Shown: positions 25,065 to 33,763, counted from the first letter of the stretch. The stretch: 64,000 nt of DNA from Microbacterium sp. BH-3-3-3 (GCF_007679045.1 NZ_VEFS01000004.1:62001-126000), one strand, 5' to 3'. Numbers and translations are program-made. Notes: generated by a model not told the origin, from the letters alone.

Positions 25065-26083
25065 GCACCTCGACCGATCACGGCGCAGCGCCGGCGGCGG
25101 AGGCGATCGCGGGGGACCGGTCCCTTCGACAGGCTCAGGGACCTGATGCGGCGACGGTGGCTGAGCCCGACGCGGGGGACCGGTCCCTTCGACAGGCTCA
25201 GGGACCTGACGCGGGCGCGGGGGACCGGTCCCTTCGACAGGCTCAGGGACCTGCGGTGAGCGACGCCCACGACCCGCACGGCGACGTCTCGCTCGACGTG
25301 CGCGAGCTCTCGGCCGAGTTGGCCGGGGGAGAAGACCGCGCGACCGACCCCGACGTCGCCGCCTACGCCCTGCGCCTCGGCGACGACGCCCTGATCCTGT
25401 CGCAGAACCTCTGCGGCTGGATCGCCCGTGCCCCCGAGCTCGAGGAAGACGTCGCCCTCGGCAACATCGCCCTCGACCTGCTCGGCCACGCCCGCTCGCT
25501 GCTGCGTTACGCGGGGTCGTACGACGGCCGCAGCGAAGACGACCTCGCCTACTGGCGCGACGAGCCCGAGTTCCGCAGCGTCTGGCTGTTCGAGCTCCCG
25601 AACGGCGACTTCGCGCACACGATCGCCCGTCAGCTCCTGGCATCCGCGTATCTGCTCGAGCTGTACCGCGACCTCGCGGCATCCGCCGATCCGGTGATCT
25701 CCGCGGTCGCGGCGAAGGCCGAGAAAGAGGTGGACTACCACCTCGACCACGCGGTGCAGTGGACGCTGCGTCTCGCCGGCGGCACCGACGAGTCGCGTCA
25801 GCGCTTCCTCGTCGCCCTCGACGACGTGTGGCCCTACCTCGACGAGCTGTTCCGCGACGAGCCGCTGCACGACCGTCTCGAGGCGATCGCGGTGCGCCCG
25901 TCGTCGCTGCGCGGTCGCGTCGACGACGTGCTCGCCGCCGTCCTGGCCGAAGAGGACGTGCCCGTCCCCTCGATTCCTGGCTCCTCCGCGGGGGGTCGTC
26001 GCGGCGCCCACCACCCCTCGTTCGGGCCGTTGCTCGCCGAGATGCAGGTGCTGGCCCGCCGGCATCCGGGGGCGACGTGGTGA
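25061..26083 (+). CDS. paaC: Phenylacetyl-CoA epoxidase subunit PaaC with repeat-encoded N-terminus
   Basis: Structural partner of PaaA. The ferritin-like PaaC domain starts near residue 90 (DDALILSQNLCGWIARAP, NIALDLLGHARSLLRYAG, KAEKEVDYHLDHAVQWTLRL). Residues 1-65 carry three GDRSLRQAQGPD-type units encoded by palindromes. Two starts are possible: GTG 25061, which overlaps the paaB stop as elsewhere in the operon (340 residues), or GTG 25256, which follows the last repeat; there the repeat's AGGGA would act as ribosome site (275 residues, nearer the family's usual 250). I list the first; the second is a real alternative. Confidence 0.9.
   Translation: MSTSTDHGAAPAAEAIAGDRSLRQAQGPDAATVAEPDAGDRSLRQAQGPDAGAGDRSLRQAQGPAVSDAHDPHGDVSLDVRELSAELAGGEDRATDPDVAAYALRLGDDALILSQNLCGWIARAPELEEDVALGNIALDLLGHARSLLRYAGSYDGRSEDDLAYWRDEPEFRSVWLFELPNGDFAHTIARQLLASAYLLELYRDLAASADPVISAVAAKAEKEVDYHLDHAVQWTLRLAGGTDESRQRFLVALDDVWPYLDELFRDEPLHDRLEAIAVRPSSLRGRVDDVLAAVLAEEDVPVPSIPGSSAGGRRGAHHPSFGPLLAEMQVLARRHPGATW
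25119..25251. repeat. Three palindromic repeats at the start of paaC
   Basis: Full 25-bp copies at 25119-25143, 25182-25206 and 25227-25251, all in the CTTCGACAGGCTCA orientation. The insertion lies between two GTGAGC sequences (25061-25066 and 25256-25261), which could mark a duplicated start region. Confidence 0.92.
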
Positions 26084-26562
26084 CCGCGGCCCTCGAGCAC
26101 GCGCGGGAGGTCGTCGCGGCCGTCGTCGACCCCGAGGTGCCGGTGCTCACGATCGACGACCTCGGCGTGCTCCGCGACGTGCGCCTCGACGGCGACACGG
26201 TGACCGTCACGATCACCCCGACCTACTCGGGCTGCCCCGCGGTCGACGCGATCCGCGATGACATCGTGCTCGCGCTCACCGCGGCCGGTTTCGACCACGC
26301 CGTGGTCAAGACGACGCTCACCCCCGCGTGGACGACCGACTGGATGAGCGACGACGGCAAGCGCAAGCTCACCGAGTACGGCATCGCCCCGCCGACCGGC
26401 CGCGCGCCCGCGGGACCCATCCGCGTGACGCTCAGCGTCGCGTGCCCCCGCTGCGGTTCGTTGAACACCCGCGAGGTCTCGCGCTTCGGCTCCACCTCGT
26501 GCAAGTCGCACTGGGAGTGCCGCGCGTGCCTCGAGCCCTTCGATCACTTCAAGGCCCTCTGA
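26080..26562 (+). CDS. paaD: Phenylacetyl-CoA epoxidase maturation protein PaaD
   Basis: MIP18/DUF59-type Fe-S factor of 160 residues thought to mature the 2Fe-2S cluster of PaaE. The N-terminal DUF59 domain contains TITPTYSGCPAVDAI; the C-terminal zinc-ribbon-like part has CPRCGS and CRACLEPFDHFK. GTG 26080 overlaps the paaC stop, and its own stop overlaps the paaE ATG. Confidence 0.94.
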   Translation: MTAALEHAREVVAAVVDPEVPVLTIDDLGVLRDVRLDGDTVTVTITPTYSGCPAVDAIRDDIVLALTAAGFDHAVVKTTLTPAWTTDWMSDDGKRKLTEYGIAPPTGRAPAGPIRVTLSVACPRCGSLNTREVSRFGSTSCKSHWECRACLEPFDHFKAL

Positions 26563-27698
26563 TGACGATGACGGATGCCGTGAACCCGGCAGCCACTCCC
26601 GGAACCCCGCGCGCCCGCGCCCGCTTCCACACCCTGCGTGTCGCCGACGTGCGCCCGCTCACCCCGACCGCGATCGAGGTGACCTTCGCGGTGCCCGACG
26701 ACCTCGCTGACGCGTTCGACTACGCGCCCGGGCAGTACGTCGCGCTCCGTGCCCGTGTCGACGGCGAGGAGCTGCGCCGCTCGTACTCGATCTGCCGACC
26801 GCCGGCGCGCGGCTCGATCAGCGTGGGCATCAAGCGCGACCCCGACGGCCGCTTCTCGACGTGGGCGCACGAGGGTCTGCGCCCCGGCGACGAGGTCGAC
26901 GTGATGAGCCCCCAGGGCACCTTCGTCTCGAAGGCCTCGACCGCGACGGGCCACGTCGTCGCGATCGCCGCGGGCTCGGGCATCACGCCGATCATGGCGC
27001 TCGCCGCCGACGTTCTCGAGCGGTCCGCCGACAGTCGCATGACCATCGTCTACGCCAACCGGTCGTCGACCGACGTGATGTTCGTCGACGAACTCGCCGA
27101 CCTCAAGGACCGCTACCCGTCCCGCCTCACGCTGCACCACGTGCTGTCTCGCGAGCAGCGCGCGGCGCCGGTGTTCTCGGGGCGTATCGACGACGAGCGG
27201 CTGCGGCTGATCCTGTCGCGGCTCATCGATCCGGCATCCGTCGACGAATGGTTCCTGTGCGGGCCGTTCGCCCTCGTCGAGCTGTGCCGCCAGGTGCTCG
27301 CCGAGGTCGGCGTGCCGCGCGAGCGCGTGCGCTTCGAGCTGTTCACCGCGGGCGAGGGCGATGCCCCCGCGCAGACCGGGGGAGCACGCCCGGTGCGCGT
27401 GCGCCAGGACGAACCGGTCCGCCGCATCGACTTCACGCTCGACGGGCAGTCGGCTTCGGTCGACAGCCCGGTCGCCGCGAACGAGACGATCCTCGCCGCA
27501 GCACTACGCGTCCGACCCGACGTGCCGTTCGCGTGCGCGGGAGGCGTGTGCGGAACCTGCCGCGCCCGCGTGATCGAGGGCGCCGTGTCGATGACCGAGA
27601 ACTACGCCCTCGAGCCCGATGAGATCGAACGCGGGTACGTGCTCACCTGTCAGTCGCACCCGAGCACCGACGCCGTCCGCGTCGACTACGACGGGTGA
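26562..27698 (+). CDS. paaE: Phenylacetyl-CoA epoxidase reductase PaaE
   Basis: NADPH reductase that feeds electrons to PaaA, 378 residues. Order: FAD domain with RRSYSICRPP, NADPH domain with IAAGSGITPIMAL and EWFLCGPFALVE, then a plant-type 2Fe-2S domain with FACAGGVCGTCRARV and the fourth Cys in YVLTCQSHP. Overlaps paaD (TGATG) and paaG (GTGA). Confidence 0.96.
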   Translation: MTMTDAVNPAATPGTPRARARFHTLRVADVRPLTPTAIEVTFAVPDDLADAFDYAPGQYVALRARVDGEELRRSYSICRPPARGSISVGIKRDPDGRFSTWAHEGLRPGDEVDVMSPQGTFVSKASTATGHVVAIAAGSGITPIMALAADVLERSADSRMTIVYANRSSTDVMFVDELADLKDRYPSRLTLHHVLSREQRAAPVFSGRIDDERLRLILSRLIDPASVDEWFLCGPFALVELCRQVLAEVGVPRERVRFELFTAGEGDAPAQTGGARPVRVRQDEPVRRIDFTLDGQSASVDSPVAANETILAAALRVRPDVPFACAGGVCGTCRARVIEGAVSMTENYALEPDEIERGYVLTCQSHPSTDAVRVDYDG

Positions 27699-28474
27699 GC
27701 GCGATGATCGACTACCGCTTCGACGAGGGCGTCGCCGAGATCGTGCTGAACGCGCCCGCTCGGCGCAACGCCCTCGGCCTCGACGACCTGCACGAGCTCG
27801 CCGCCGCGTACGACCGCGCCGAGGCCGACGGCGCCCGCGCCGTGCTGCTGCGCGGAGAGGGACCGTCGTTCTGCGCCGGCCGCGACATTTCGGGCGTCGA
27901 TCCCGCGACCGACGACGTCGCCGGTTACCTCGACGACACGCTCACCCCGCTGCTGCGACGCATGGCGATGTTCCCCGCACCGACCTTCGCCGTCGCGCAC
28001 GGCGCGTGCCTCGGCGTGGGACTCGGCCTGCTGATCGCCACCGACGTCGTCTACGTCGCCGACACCGCCAAGCTCGGCTCGCCCTTCGCCGCCCTCGGGG
28101 CGACCCTCGACTCGGGCGGTCATGCGCTGTTCGCCGAGCGCCTCGGCATCCATGCGACCCTCGACCTCATCTACACCGGGCGCCTGATGTCGGGCGACGA
28201 GGCGGTGCGCGCGGGGCTGTTCTCCCGGGTATTCCCGGCCGACGAGGTGACGGATGCCACGGCGCTGGCCGCCCGTACGGCGGCGGCGGGTCCGACGGCG
28301 GCGTTCCGCGCGAGCAAGCGCATCGTGGCGGCGGTGCGCGACGAGCGCCTCGGGCTGTGGGAGGCGATGGCCCTGGAGAACCGCGCGCAGGCCGCCCTGG
28401 CCGCCACGGCGGACTACCGCGAGGGGTTCGCTGCGTTCCAGGCGAAGCGTCGACCGGAGTTCACCGGCCGCTGA
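27695..28474 (+). CDS. paaG: 1,2-Epoxyphenylacetyl-CoA isomerase PaaG
   Basis: Crotonase-fold isomerase of 259 residues that turns the epoxide into oxepin-CoA. The oxyanion hole is in SFCAGRDISG. At the catalytic position it has Asp (LGATLDSGG) rather than the paired Glu of hydratases, as in PaaG, which separates it from the paaF product. GTG 27695 overlaps the paaE stop. Last gene of the operon; no clear terminator follows. Confidence 0.88.
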   Translation: MSAMIDYRFDEGVAEIVLNAPARRNALGLDDLHELAAAYDRAEADGARAVLLRGEGPSFCAGRDISGVDPATDDVAGYLDDTLTPLLRRMAMFPAPTFAVAHGACLGVGLGLLIATDVVYVADTAKLGSPFAALGATLDSGGHALFAERLGIHATLDLIYTGRLMSGDEAVRAGLFSRVFPADEVTDATALAARTAAAGPTAAFRASKRIVAAVRDERLGLWEAMALENRAQAALAATADYREGFAAFQAKRRPEFTGR

Positions 28475-28544
28475 GCACGCGATCCGACCCCCGCGTGCGC
28501 GAATCGTCCGCGGGTCGCGGCGGCATCGCTGATTGAATCGGACC

Positions 28545-29282
28545 ATGCCGCGCATCGACGATGATGACGAACTCTCCGCCCTCCGCCGACGGGCCTACGC
28601 CCCCGGGGCGGACATCTCCGCCGACCCGGCGGCGCTGCGCCGACTCATCGAACTCGAAAGCCGCGACGTCGCCGACGACCCCGCTCCGCCCGTGCCGGAG
28701 GCCGCCGACGAGCCGAGCGGGCCGAGCGATGCGGGGGAGCCGCCCGTGGCATCCGAGCCGCCGCGTCGGAGGTTCCGGATGCCGCGCCTGCGGCGTTCCA
28801 CGACGATCCTGCTGACCGCGGCCGCCCTGGTCGTCGTGTGCGCGGCGACGGCGCTCGTGCTGGTGCAGCGCGTGCAGACCGACCCGCTGCAGGTCGGGGC
28901 GACGCAGATCGCGCGTCTCGCCGCCGATCCGGACTTCGACGTTCCGGCATCGTTGACACGGGGCGTCACAAGCGCGGTGACGGCATACGAAGAGTTCGAG
29001 GGCTTTCGCGTCATCACCTATGCCCCGTTCGAGGCCGACGAGAACGCAGCCCGATGCATGACGGTGTGGCAGCCCGAGCTGCTCGAGGTCTCCAACGGTG
29101 GATTCTCCTACGACGGGCGCCTGTTCCTGGATTCGTGCGGAGCGGGGATCTTCCCGGCCGAGGGAGTGCTGCAGCTCACCGAGGACTCCGCCGAGATCCG
29201 GGCGACCGATCTGCCTCCCGGCACCGCCCTGCAGTTCGTCTACGACGCCCCGAACGACGAGGTCGTGGTCTTCCGGGGCTGA
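28545..29282 (+). CDS. Unknown membrane-anchored protein
   Basis: 245 residues, not recognised. A charged, Pro-rich cytoplasmic part (1-85) ends in PRRRFRMPRLRRS, followed by one transmembrane helix (about 88-108, TTILLTAAALVVVCAATALVLV) and an extracytoplasmic domain of about 135 residues with two cysteines (RCMTVWQP, DSCGAGIFPAEG) that could form a disulfide. ATG 28545 is preferred to TTG 28533; ribosome site is weak. No link to the paa genes is evident. Confidence 0.75.
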   Translation: MPRIDDDDELSALRRRAYAPGADISADPAALRRLIELESRDVADDPAPPVPEAADEPSGPSDAGEPPVASEPPRRRFRMPRLRRSTTILLTAAALVVVCAATALVLVQRVQTDPLQVGATQIARLAADPDFDVPASLTRGVTSAVTAYEEFEGFRVITYAPFEADENAARCMTVWQPELLEVSNGGFSYDGRLFLDSCGAGIFPAEGVLQLTEDSAEIRATDLPPGTALQFVYDAPNDEVVVFRG

Positions 29283-29497
29283 GGTAACGGCATCCGCCCC
29301 GTTTCTCGTGCGATCGCCGCGCCCTGCGCCGCTCGCGGCCCGCACGCATCGCGAGACTTCATCTCGCCGACAACTCCGTTGCAGCCTGACGCGGGGATGT
29401 CAGCGAGTTGCAGTCTCGGGCACTCTGGGGACACTCGCGGCCCCGGGACGGATCCGCCGAACGTAAGAGCACCTCGACGGGATACCCCCGCACACGA
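29283..29497. other. Spacer with several small inverted repeats
   Basis: No gene seen. GCGAGA/TCTCGC (about 29351-29367) forms a short hairpin. Then CAACTC and GAGTTG enclose CTGAC/GTCAG (about 29371-29411), and GTTGCAG occurs twice. These may terminate the unknown gene upstream or fold as RNA. Confidence 0.5.
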
Positions 29498-29526
29498 CGA
29501 TGCCCCGGCGCGCGGCCGGGGCATCG
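29498..29526 (-). terminator. Terminator hairpin after the HesB-like gene
   Basis: Perfect 12-bp stem CGATGCCCCGGC (29498-29509) with GCCGGGGCATCG (29515-29526), five-base loop, 18 bp beyond the stop of the minus-strand gene. No T tract on either side. Confidence 0.65.
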
Positions 29527-29544
29527 ATCGGAAGCGTCAGCGCG

Positions 29545-29832
29545 TCAGGCGGCGTTGGTCACCGCGAACTGCACCGAGCCCTGCTCGGGGTCGACCTGCG
29601 CGTCGAGCACGCGGTCGTCGAGCACCGCTGCGGCGTCGCTGTCGAGGAAGACGCGCGCTCCGCCGTTCTCGACGACGGCGTCGCCGGTGGCGGGGGCGTC
29701 GACGACGCTCAGCTTGAACTGCGACTCGGGGGAACCGGCGCCCTCGATCCGGATGCCGCTGTGCGGGGCGTCGGGGATCTGGGCGGTGATGGTCTTGACG
29801 GCGGTCGTGGCCTCTTCGGTGAGCGTCAGCAT
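29545..29832 (-). CDS. HesB/IscA-like protein lacking all cysteines
   Basis: 95 residues opening MLTLTEEATTAVKTI, as in A-type Fe-S carriers, with GIRIEG and VFLDSDAAAVLDDRVLDA in the right places. IscA/HesB proteins bind iron or clusters through three conserved Cys; this protein contains none. Related Cys-less members exist in actinobacteria, so it is probably a divergent fold relative with another role. The upstream GAAAGAGAGTCGCCC gives a usable ribosome site. Confidence 0.8.
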   Translation of the reverse strand: MLTLTEEATTAVKTITAQIPDAPHSGIRIEGAGSPESQFKLSVVDAPATGDAVVENGGARVFLDSDAAAVLDDRVLDAQVDPEQGSVQFAVTNAA

Positions 29833-29945
29833 GGGCGACTCTCTTTCTCTGATCGACGACAGGAGTCAGCCACGATGCCGAGAATCCGCGCGGCTCTCAA
29901 CCTCAAACGGTCATTGCCAGGGCTTTCTCACCGGCCGTCCAGGCG

Positions 29946-30797
29946 TCAGGGGAGCAGTCCCGCGCGGCGTGCGCGGGTGACCGCGGCGTGCCGCGTCGAG
30001 GCGTCGAGCTTGGCCATCGCCGAGGCGAGGTACGACTTCACGGTGGTCTCGCGCAGCTGCAAGGTGGTCGCGATCTCGCCGTTCGTCGACCCGACCGCCG
30101 CGCACGCGAGCACGTCGATCTCGCGGCGCGAGAGGTGCACGTCGGGGTCGGGTGTGGTCACGGGGGTGTCGCCGGTGAGGGCGGCGAGCCGGCCCTCGAC
30201 GTCTTCGAGGCGGCGGCGCACGCTGTCGTCGCCGACAGTGGCGGCGATGCTGCGCAGTTGGGCGTAGCTCTCGCGGATCTCTTCCCGCGCTCCGGCGCTG
30301 AGCCCGCCCTCGGGGGTGGGCGCCGACTGCAGGCGGCGCTCGACCTCGGCGCGCACGCGCAGTTCGGTGCCGAGCTCTCCGGCGACGTCGAACGCGGGGC
30401 GCGCTTCGACCTCGCCGACCGGCGCCTGGGCCCACGAGCCGCAGTAGAGCACGCCGCGCGCGGTGCCGCCCACGAGCACGGGCACGGCGAAGAGGGTCGC
30501 GATGCCCTCGCCGAGGATGGCGCGGTCGTAGTCGTGGGTGATCGAGCGCGAGGTGCGGTAGTCGAGCGTCATGCGGGGGCGTCGCTCGACGAGCGCTCGT
30601 CCGCCGAGACCCCGCGAGGCGTGCACGACGAGCCCCTCGATGCTGCGCGTGCGGGCGCCGACGATGCTCGACACGTGCACGGCGCCGTCGTGCTCGAGGC
30701 CGCCGAAGGCGACGGGGAAATGCGTGCGTCGGGCGAGTTCGACGACCGCGTGCGACACGAGCGTCGCATCGTCTCGAAGTGCGGAGGGTGCAGCCAC
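29946..30797 (-). CDS. GAF-LuxR regulator, RamA-like
   Basis: 283 residues: N-terminal GAF-type domain (about 20-150) and C-terminal LuxR helix-turn-helix (about 218-283) with LSRREIDVLACAAVGSTNGEI and TVKSYLASAMAKLD. Length and layout match Corynebacterium RamA, a LuxR-type activator of acetate metabolism, and the gene is divergent from a DUF485/acetate-symporter operon. That assignment is inference from architecture and context. GTG 30797 is the start. The intergenic DNA has GGGGGT (30813-30818) and CCCCG (about 30889), compatible with RamA-type sites. Confidence 0.78.
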   Translation of the reverse strand: MAAPSALRDDATLVSHAVVELARRTHFPVAFGGLEHDGAVHVSSIVGARTRSIEGLVVHASRGLGGRALVERRPRMTLDYRTSRSITHDYDRAILGEGIATLFAVPVLVGGTARGVLYCGSWAQAPVGEVEARPAFDVAGELGTELRVRAEVERRLQSAPTPEGGLSAGAREEIRESYAQLRSIAATVGDDSVRRRLEDVEGRLAALTGDTPVTTPDPDVHLSRREIDVLACAAVGSTNGEIATTLQLRETTVKSYLASAMAKLDASTRHAAVTRARRAGLLP

Positions 30798-30936
30798 GCA
30801 CTACCTACTTCCGGGGGTGACGGCTTCATCGCCGCGTTTCGTAGCGTCGACTGTATCACCGGGAAAGCTGACGCCGACCCGGACTTTTCCCCGATCGGCG
30901 CAGCGTTGCGCCGGACGCATGAGGCAAGGAGGCCAC

Positions 30937-31290
30937 ATGACGGATCGTCGGATCGACGACGCGCACACCAGCGGCGTCGACTACATCGCGGTCGAGGAGT
31001 CCGCCCCGTTCCGGGAGCTGAAGCGGCGGCAACGCAGCTTCGTCTTCCCGCTCGCGGTGGCGTTCCTCGTCTGGTACTTCGTCTACGTTCTGCTGTCGTC
31101 GTTCGCGCCGGAGTTCATGGCGCAGCCGGTCAGCGGCGCCATCACCGTCGGGCTGCTCTTCGGGCTCGGCCAGTTCGTGACCACGTTCGCCATCACCATG
31201 GGCTACGTCGCGTACGCCAACCGCCGCCTCGACCCGGGTGCCGAGCAGCTGCGCTCCGAGCTCGAGCGCGCTGAGGAGGGTCGCTCGTGA
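30937..31290 (+). CDS. DUF485 small membrane protein
   Basis: 117 residues with two transmembrane helices (about 38-58 and 70-93) and the DUF485 core FRELKRRQRSFVFPLAVAF. Such proteins are almost always encoded directly before acetate/cation symporters and are thought to assist them. AAGGAGG precedes ATG 30937, and the stop overlaps the symporter GTG (GTGA). Confidence 0.92.
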   Translation: MTDRRIDDAHTSGVDYIAVEESAPFRELKRRQRSFVFPLAVAFLVWYFVYVLLSSFAPEFMAQPVSGAITVGLLFGLGQFVTTFAITMGYVAYANRRLDPGAEQLRSELERAEEGRS

Positions 31291-32903
31291 ACGACGTGCT
31301 CGCCTCCATCGATGCGGCCGTGCAGACGGTCGAGAACAACCCGGTGCTGAACATCTCGATCTTCGGTGCGTTCGTCGCCGTGACGCTGTTCATCGTGATC
31401 CGGGCCAGCCGCAACAGCAAGACGGCGGCCGACTACTACGCGGCGGGCCGGTCGTTCACGGGACCGCAGAACGGCTTCGCGATCGCGGGCGACTACCTCT
31501 CGGCGGCGTCGTTCCTCGGCATCGTCGGGGCGATCGCGATCAACGGCTACGACGGCTTCCTCTACTCGATCGGCTTCCTGGTGGCGTGGCTGGTGGCTCT
31601 GCTGCTCGTGGCCGAGCTCATGCGCAACACCGGCAAGTTCACGATGGCCGACGTGCTGTCGTTCCGGCTCAAGGAGCGCCCGGTGCGGATGGCCGCGGCC
31701 ATCACGACCCTCGCGGTGTGCTTCTTCTATCTGCTCGCGCAGATGGCGGGCGCCGGCGGACTGGTGTCGTTGCTGCTGGGCATCACCGAGCGGGTGGGGC
31801 AGTCGATCGTCGTGGCCGTCGTCGGCATCCTGATGATCGTGTACGTGCTCATCGGCGGCATGAAGGGCACCACGTGGGTGCAAATCGTCAAGGCGTTCCT
31901 GCTCATCGGCGGCGCGGTCGTCATGACGGTGTGGGTGCTCGCGATCAACGGCTTCAGCCTCAACACCCTGCTCGAGAGCGCCGTCGCCGCCTCGCCCAAG
32001 GGTGATGCCGTGTTGGCCCCGGGTCTGCAGTACGGCAAGAACCCGTGGGACTTCATCTCGCTCGCGCTCGCCCTCGTACTCGGCACCGCGGGTCTTCCGC
32101 ACGTGCTGATGCGCTTCTACACGGTGCCCACCGCGAAAGAGGCCCGTCGCTCGGTGGTGTGGGCGATCTGGCTGATCGGCCTCTTCTACATCCTCACCCT
32201 CGTGCTCGGTTACGGCGCGGGTGCCCTCGTGGGCTCGGAGGCCATCCTCGCGGCGCCCGGCGGCGTCAACGCCGCAGCCCCCCTCCTCGCCTTCGCGCTC
32301 GGCGGACCGCTGCTGCTCGGCTTCATCTCGGCGGTCGCGTTCGCGACGATCCTGGCGGTGGTCGCGGGTCTCACGATCACCGCGGCCGCGTCGTTCGCCC
32401 ACGACATCTACGCGAACGTCGTGAAGAAGGGCGACGTCCCGCCCGACGGAGAGGTCAAGGTGGCGCGGCGCACGGTGATCGTGATCGGCGTGCTCGCGAT
32501 CCTGGGTGGCATCGGCGTGCAGGGACAGAACGTGGCCTTCCTGGTCGCCCTGGCCTTCGCCGTCGCGGCGTCGGCGAACCTGCCGACAATCCTCTTCTCG
32601 CTGTTCTGGCGTCGATTCACGACGCGCGGTGCGGTGTGGAGCATGTACGGCGGGCTGGGCTCGGCTCTGCTGCTGATCTTCCTCTCGCCGGTGTTCTGGG
32701 GGACCCCCACGAGCGTGTTCGTCAACACGGGAGTGGCGATCTGGCCGTTGAACAACCCGGGCATCGTCTCGATCCCGCTCGGGTTCTTCCTCGGCTGGCT
32801 CGGGTCGGTGACCTCGCGCGTCGCGGAGGATCGGCGCAAGGCCGCCGAGATGGACGTGCGCTCGCTCACCGGCTTCGGAGCGGAGAAGGCCTCGAACCAC
32901 TAG
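31287..32903 (+). CDS. Sodium/solute symporter, ActP-like acetate transporter
   Basis: Cytoplasmic-membrane solute:sodium symporter of 538 residues with about 13 hydrophobic segments. The SSS signature region is seen in KTAADYYAAGRSFTGPQNGFAI, GDYLSAASFLGIVGAIAI and FLYSIGFLVAWLVALLLVAE. With its DUF485 partner and the RamA-like regulator next door, acetate or another short monocarboxylate is the likely substrate. Ends before a strong terminator at 32911. Confidence 0.92.
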   Translation: MNDVLASIDAAVQTVENNPVLNISIFGAFVAVTLFIVIRASRNSKTAADYYAAGRSFTGPQNGFAIAGDYLSAASFLGIVGAIAINGYDGFLYSIGFLVAWLVALLLVAELMRNTGKFTMADVLSFRLKERPVRMAAAITTLAVCFFYLLAQMAGAGGLVSLLLGITERVGQSIVVAVVGILMIVYVLIGGMKGTTWVQIVKAFLLIGGAVVMTVWVLAINGFSLNTLLESAVAASPKGDAVLAPGLQYGKNPWDFISLALALVLGTAGLPHVLMRFYTVPTAKEARRSVVWAIWLIGLFYILTLVLGYGAGALVGSEAILAAPGGVNAAAPLLAFALGGPLLLGFISAVAFATILAVVAGLTITAAASFAHDIYANVVKKGDVPPDGEVKVARRTVIVIGVLAILGGIGVQGQNVAFLVALAFAVAASANLPTILFSLFWRRFTTRGAVWSMYGGLGSALLLIFLSPVFWGTPTSVFVNTGVAIWPLNNPGIVSIPLGFFLGWLGSVTSRVAEDRRKAAEMDVRSLTGFGAEKASNH

Positions 32904-32910
32904 CGGCCCG

Positions 32911-32969
32911 CTGCGGTCGCCCGGCGCCCGGTCCTCGCTTCGGCGGGGCCGGGCGTCGGGCGACCGCAG
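32911..32969 (+). terminator. Long hairpin after the symporter gene
   Basis: 21-bp stem (32911-32931 with 32949-32969) with one G-T pair and a 17-base loop. It ends about 75 bp before the convergent ogt-like stop and may serve both strands. Confidence 0.75.
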
Positions 32970-33043
32970 ATGCGAGGGCCGTCGGCATCCGTGCCTCTCC
33001 TCCCACGGCGCGTCCCCTAGGAGGATCGGAGAGGCCCAGGCGC

Positions 33044-33595
33044 TCACACGGAGGCGCGGTCCGCCTCAGAGACGGGGAGGGATCCGCCCAGCAGCGCCTC
33101 GGCCTCCAGCGTCAGCAGGAACCGCTTCACCTCGGGGTGACCGCCGTACTCGCCGATCGATCCGTCGGAGCGCACGACGCGGTGCACCGGCACGACGATC
33201 GAGAACGGGCTCGACGCGCACGCGGTGCCCACGGCGCGAGCGGCGCGATCGACGCCGGCCATCCGCGCGACCTCGCCGTACGACGCCACCTCGCCATAGG
33301 GGATCTCGCACGTCGCCTCGAGCGCCGCCCGGGTGAACCCGCGCACGAGGCGGAAGTCGAGCGGCACGTCGAACTCCCGGCGCGCGCCGTCGAAGTACTC
33401 GTCGAGCTGCGCCACGAGCGACGCCCCCACTGCGGAATCCGGCTCGGCCATGACCCCCAGTCGATGGGCGATGCTCTCGCGGGCGAGGTCGAGACCGTCG
33501 TGCGCGACGTCGAGGCGCACGAGGGCGTCGTCGACGAACGTGAGCAGGACCGGCCCCACCGGGCTGTCGTAATCGGTGCTGGTGACTCTGTTCAT
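33044..33595 (-). CDS. O6-alkylguanine transferase homologue with Val in place of the catalytic Cys
   Basis: 183 residues, full length for Ogt/MGMT: N-terminal domain, then the DNA-binding/active-site domain (about 85-170) with EIPYGEVASYGEVARMAG. The active-site motif, normally PCHRV, reads PVHRVV (Val137, codon at 33185-33187), and the nearby Asn hinge (NP) is SP. It cannot transfer the alkyl group as known enzymes do. Alkyltransferase-like proteins with other residues here (PWHR, PAHR) bind lesions and hand them to excision repair, so this may be such a sensor; a decayed gene is the alternative. Confidence 0.88.
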   Translation of the reverse strand: MNRVTSTDYDSPVGPVLLTFVDDALVRLDVAHDGLDLARESIAHRLGVMAEPDSAVGASLVAQLDEYFDGARREFDVPLDFRLVRGFTRAALEATCEIPYGEVASYGEVARMAGVDRAARAVGTACASSPFSIVVPVHRVVRSDGSIGEYGGHPEVKRFLLTLEAEALLGGSLPVSEADRASV

Positions 33596-33757
33596 GCGCT
33601 CATCCTCACGACCGCGTCGATCTCGTGCTGCGGCGGATGCCGGGAATGGGGACGATCCGCTCGACTCGCCGCCTGTGGAGGAAGCGCCGATCGTGCGGCG
33701 TGTCGTCTATTCCCGCGAAACTCGCCCCCGCTGCGCGGGATCCCGCATCGACCGGCT

Positions 33758-33763
33758 TAGTCT
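33758..33763 (+). promoter_or_regulatory. -10 box of the helicase-family gene
   Basis: TAGTCT within TTAGTCT, 37 nt before the favoured GTG 33795. It lies inside the longer open frame that begins at 33576, which argues for the later start. Confidence 0.45.

Noticed and set aside
25061..25066. Transposon target-site duplication around the paaC repeats
   Set aside because: GTGAGC occurs at both ends, but it is short, GTGA is the standard coupling sequence in this operon, and no insertion-sequence ends are seen.
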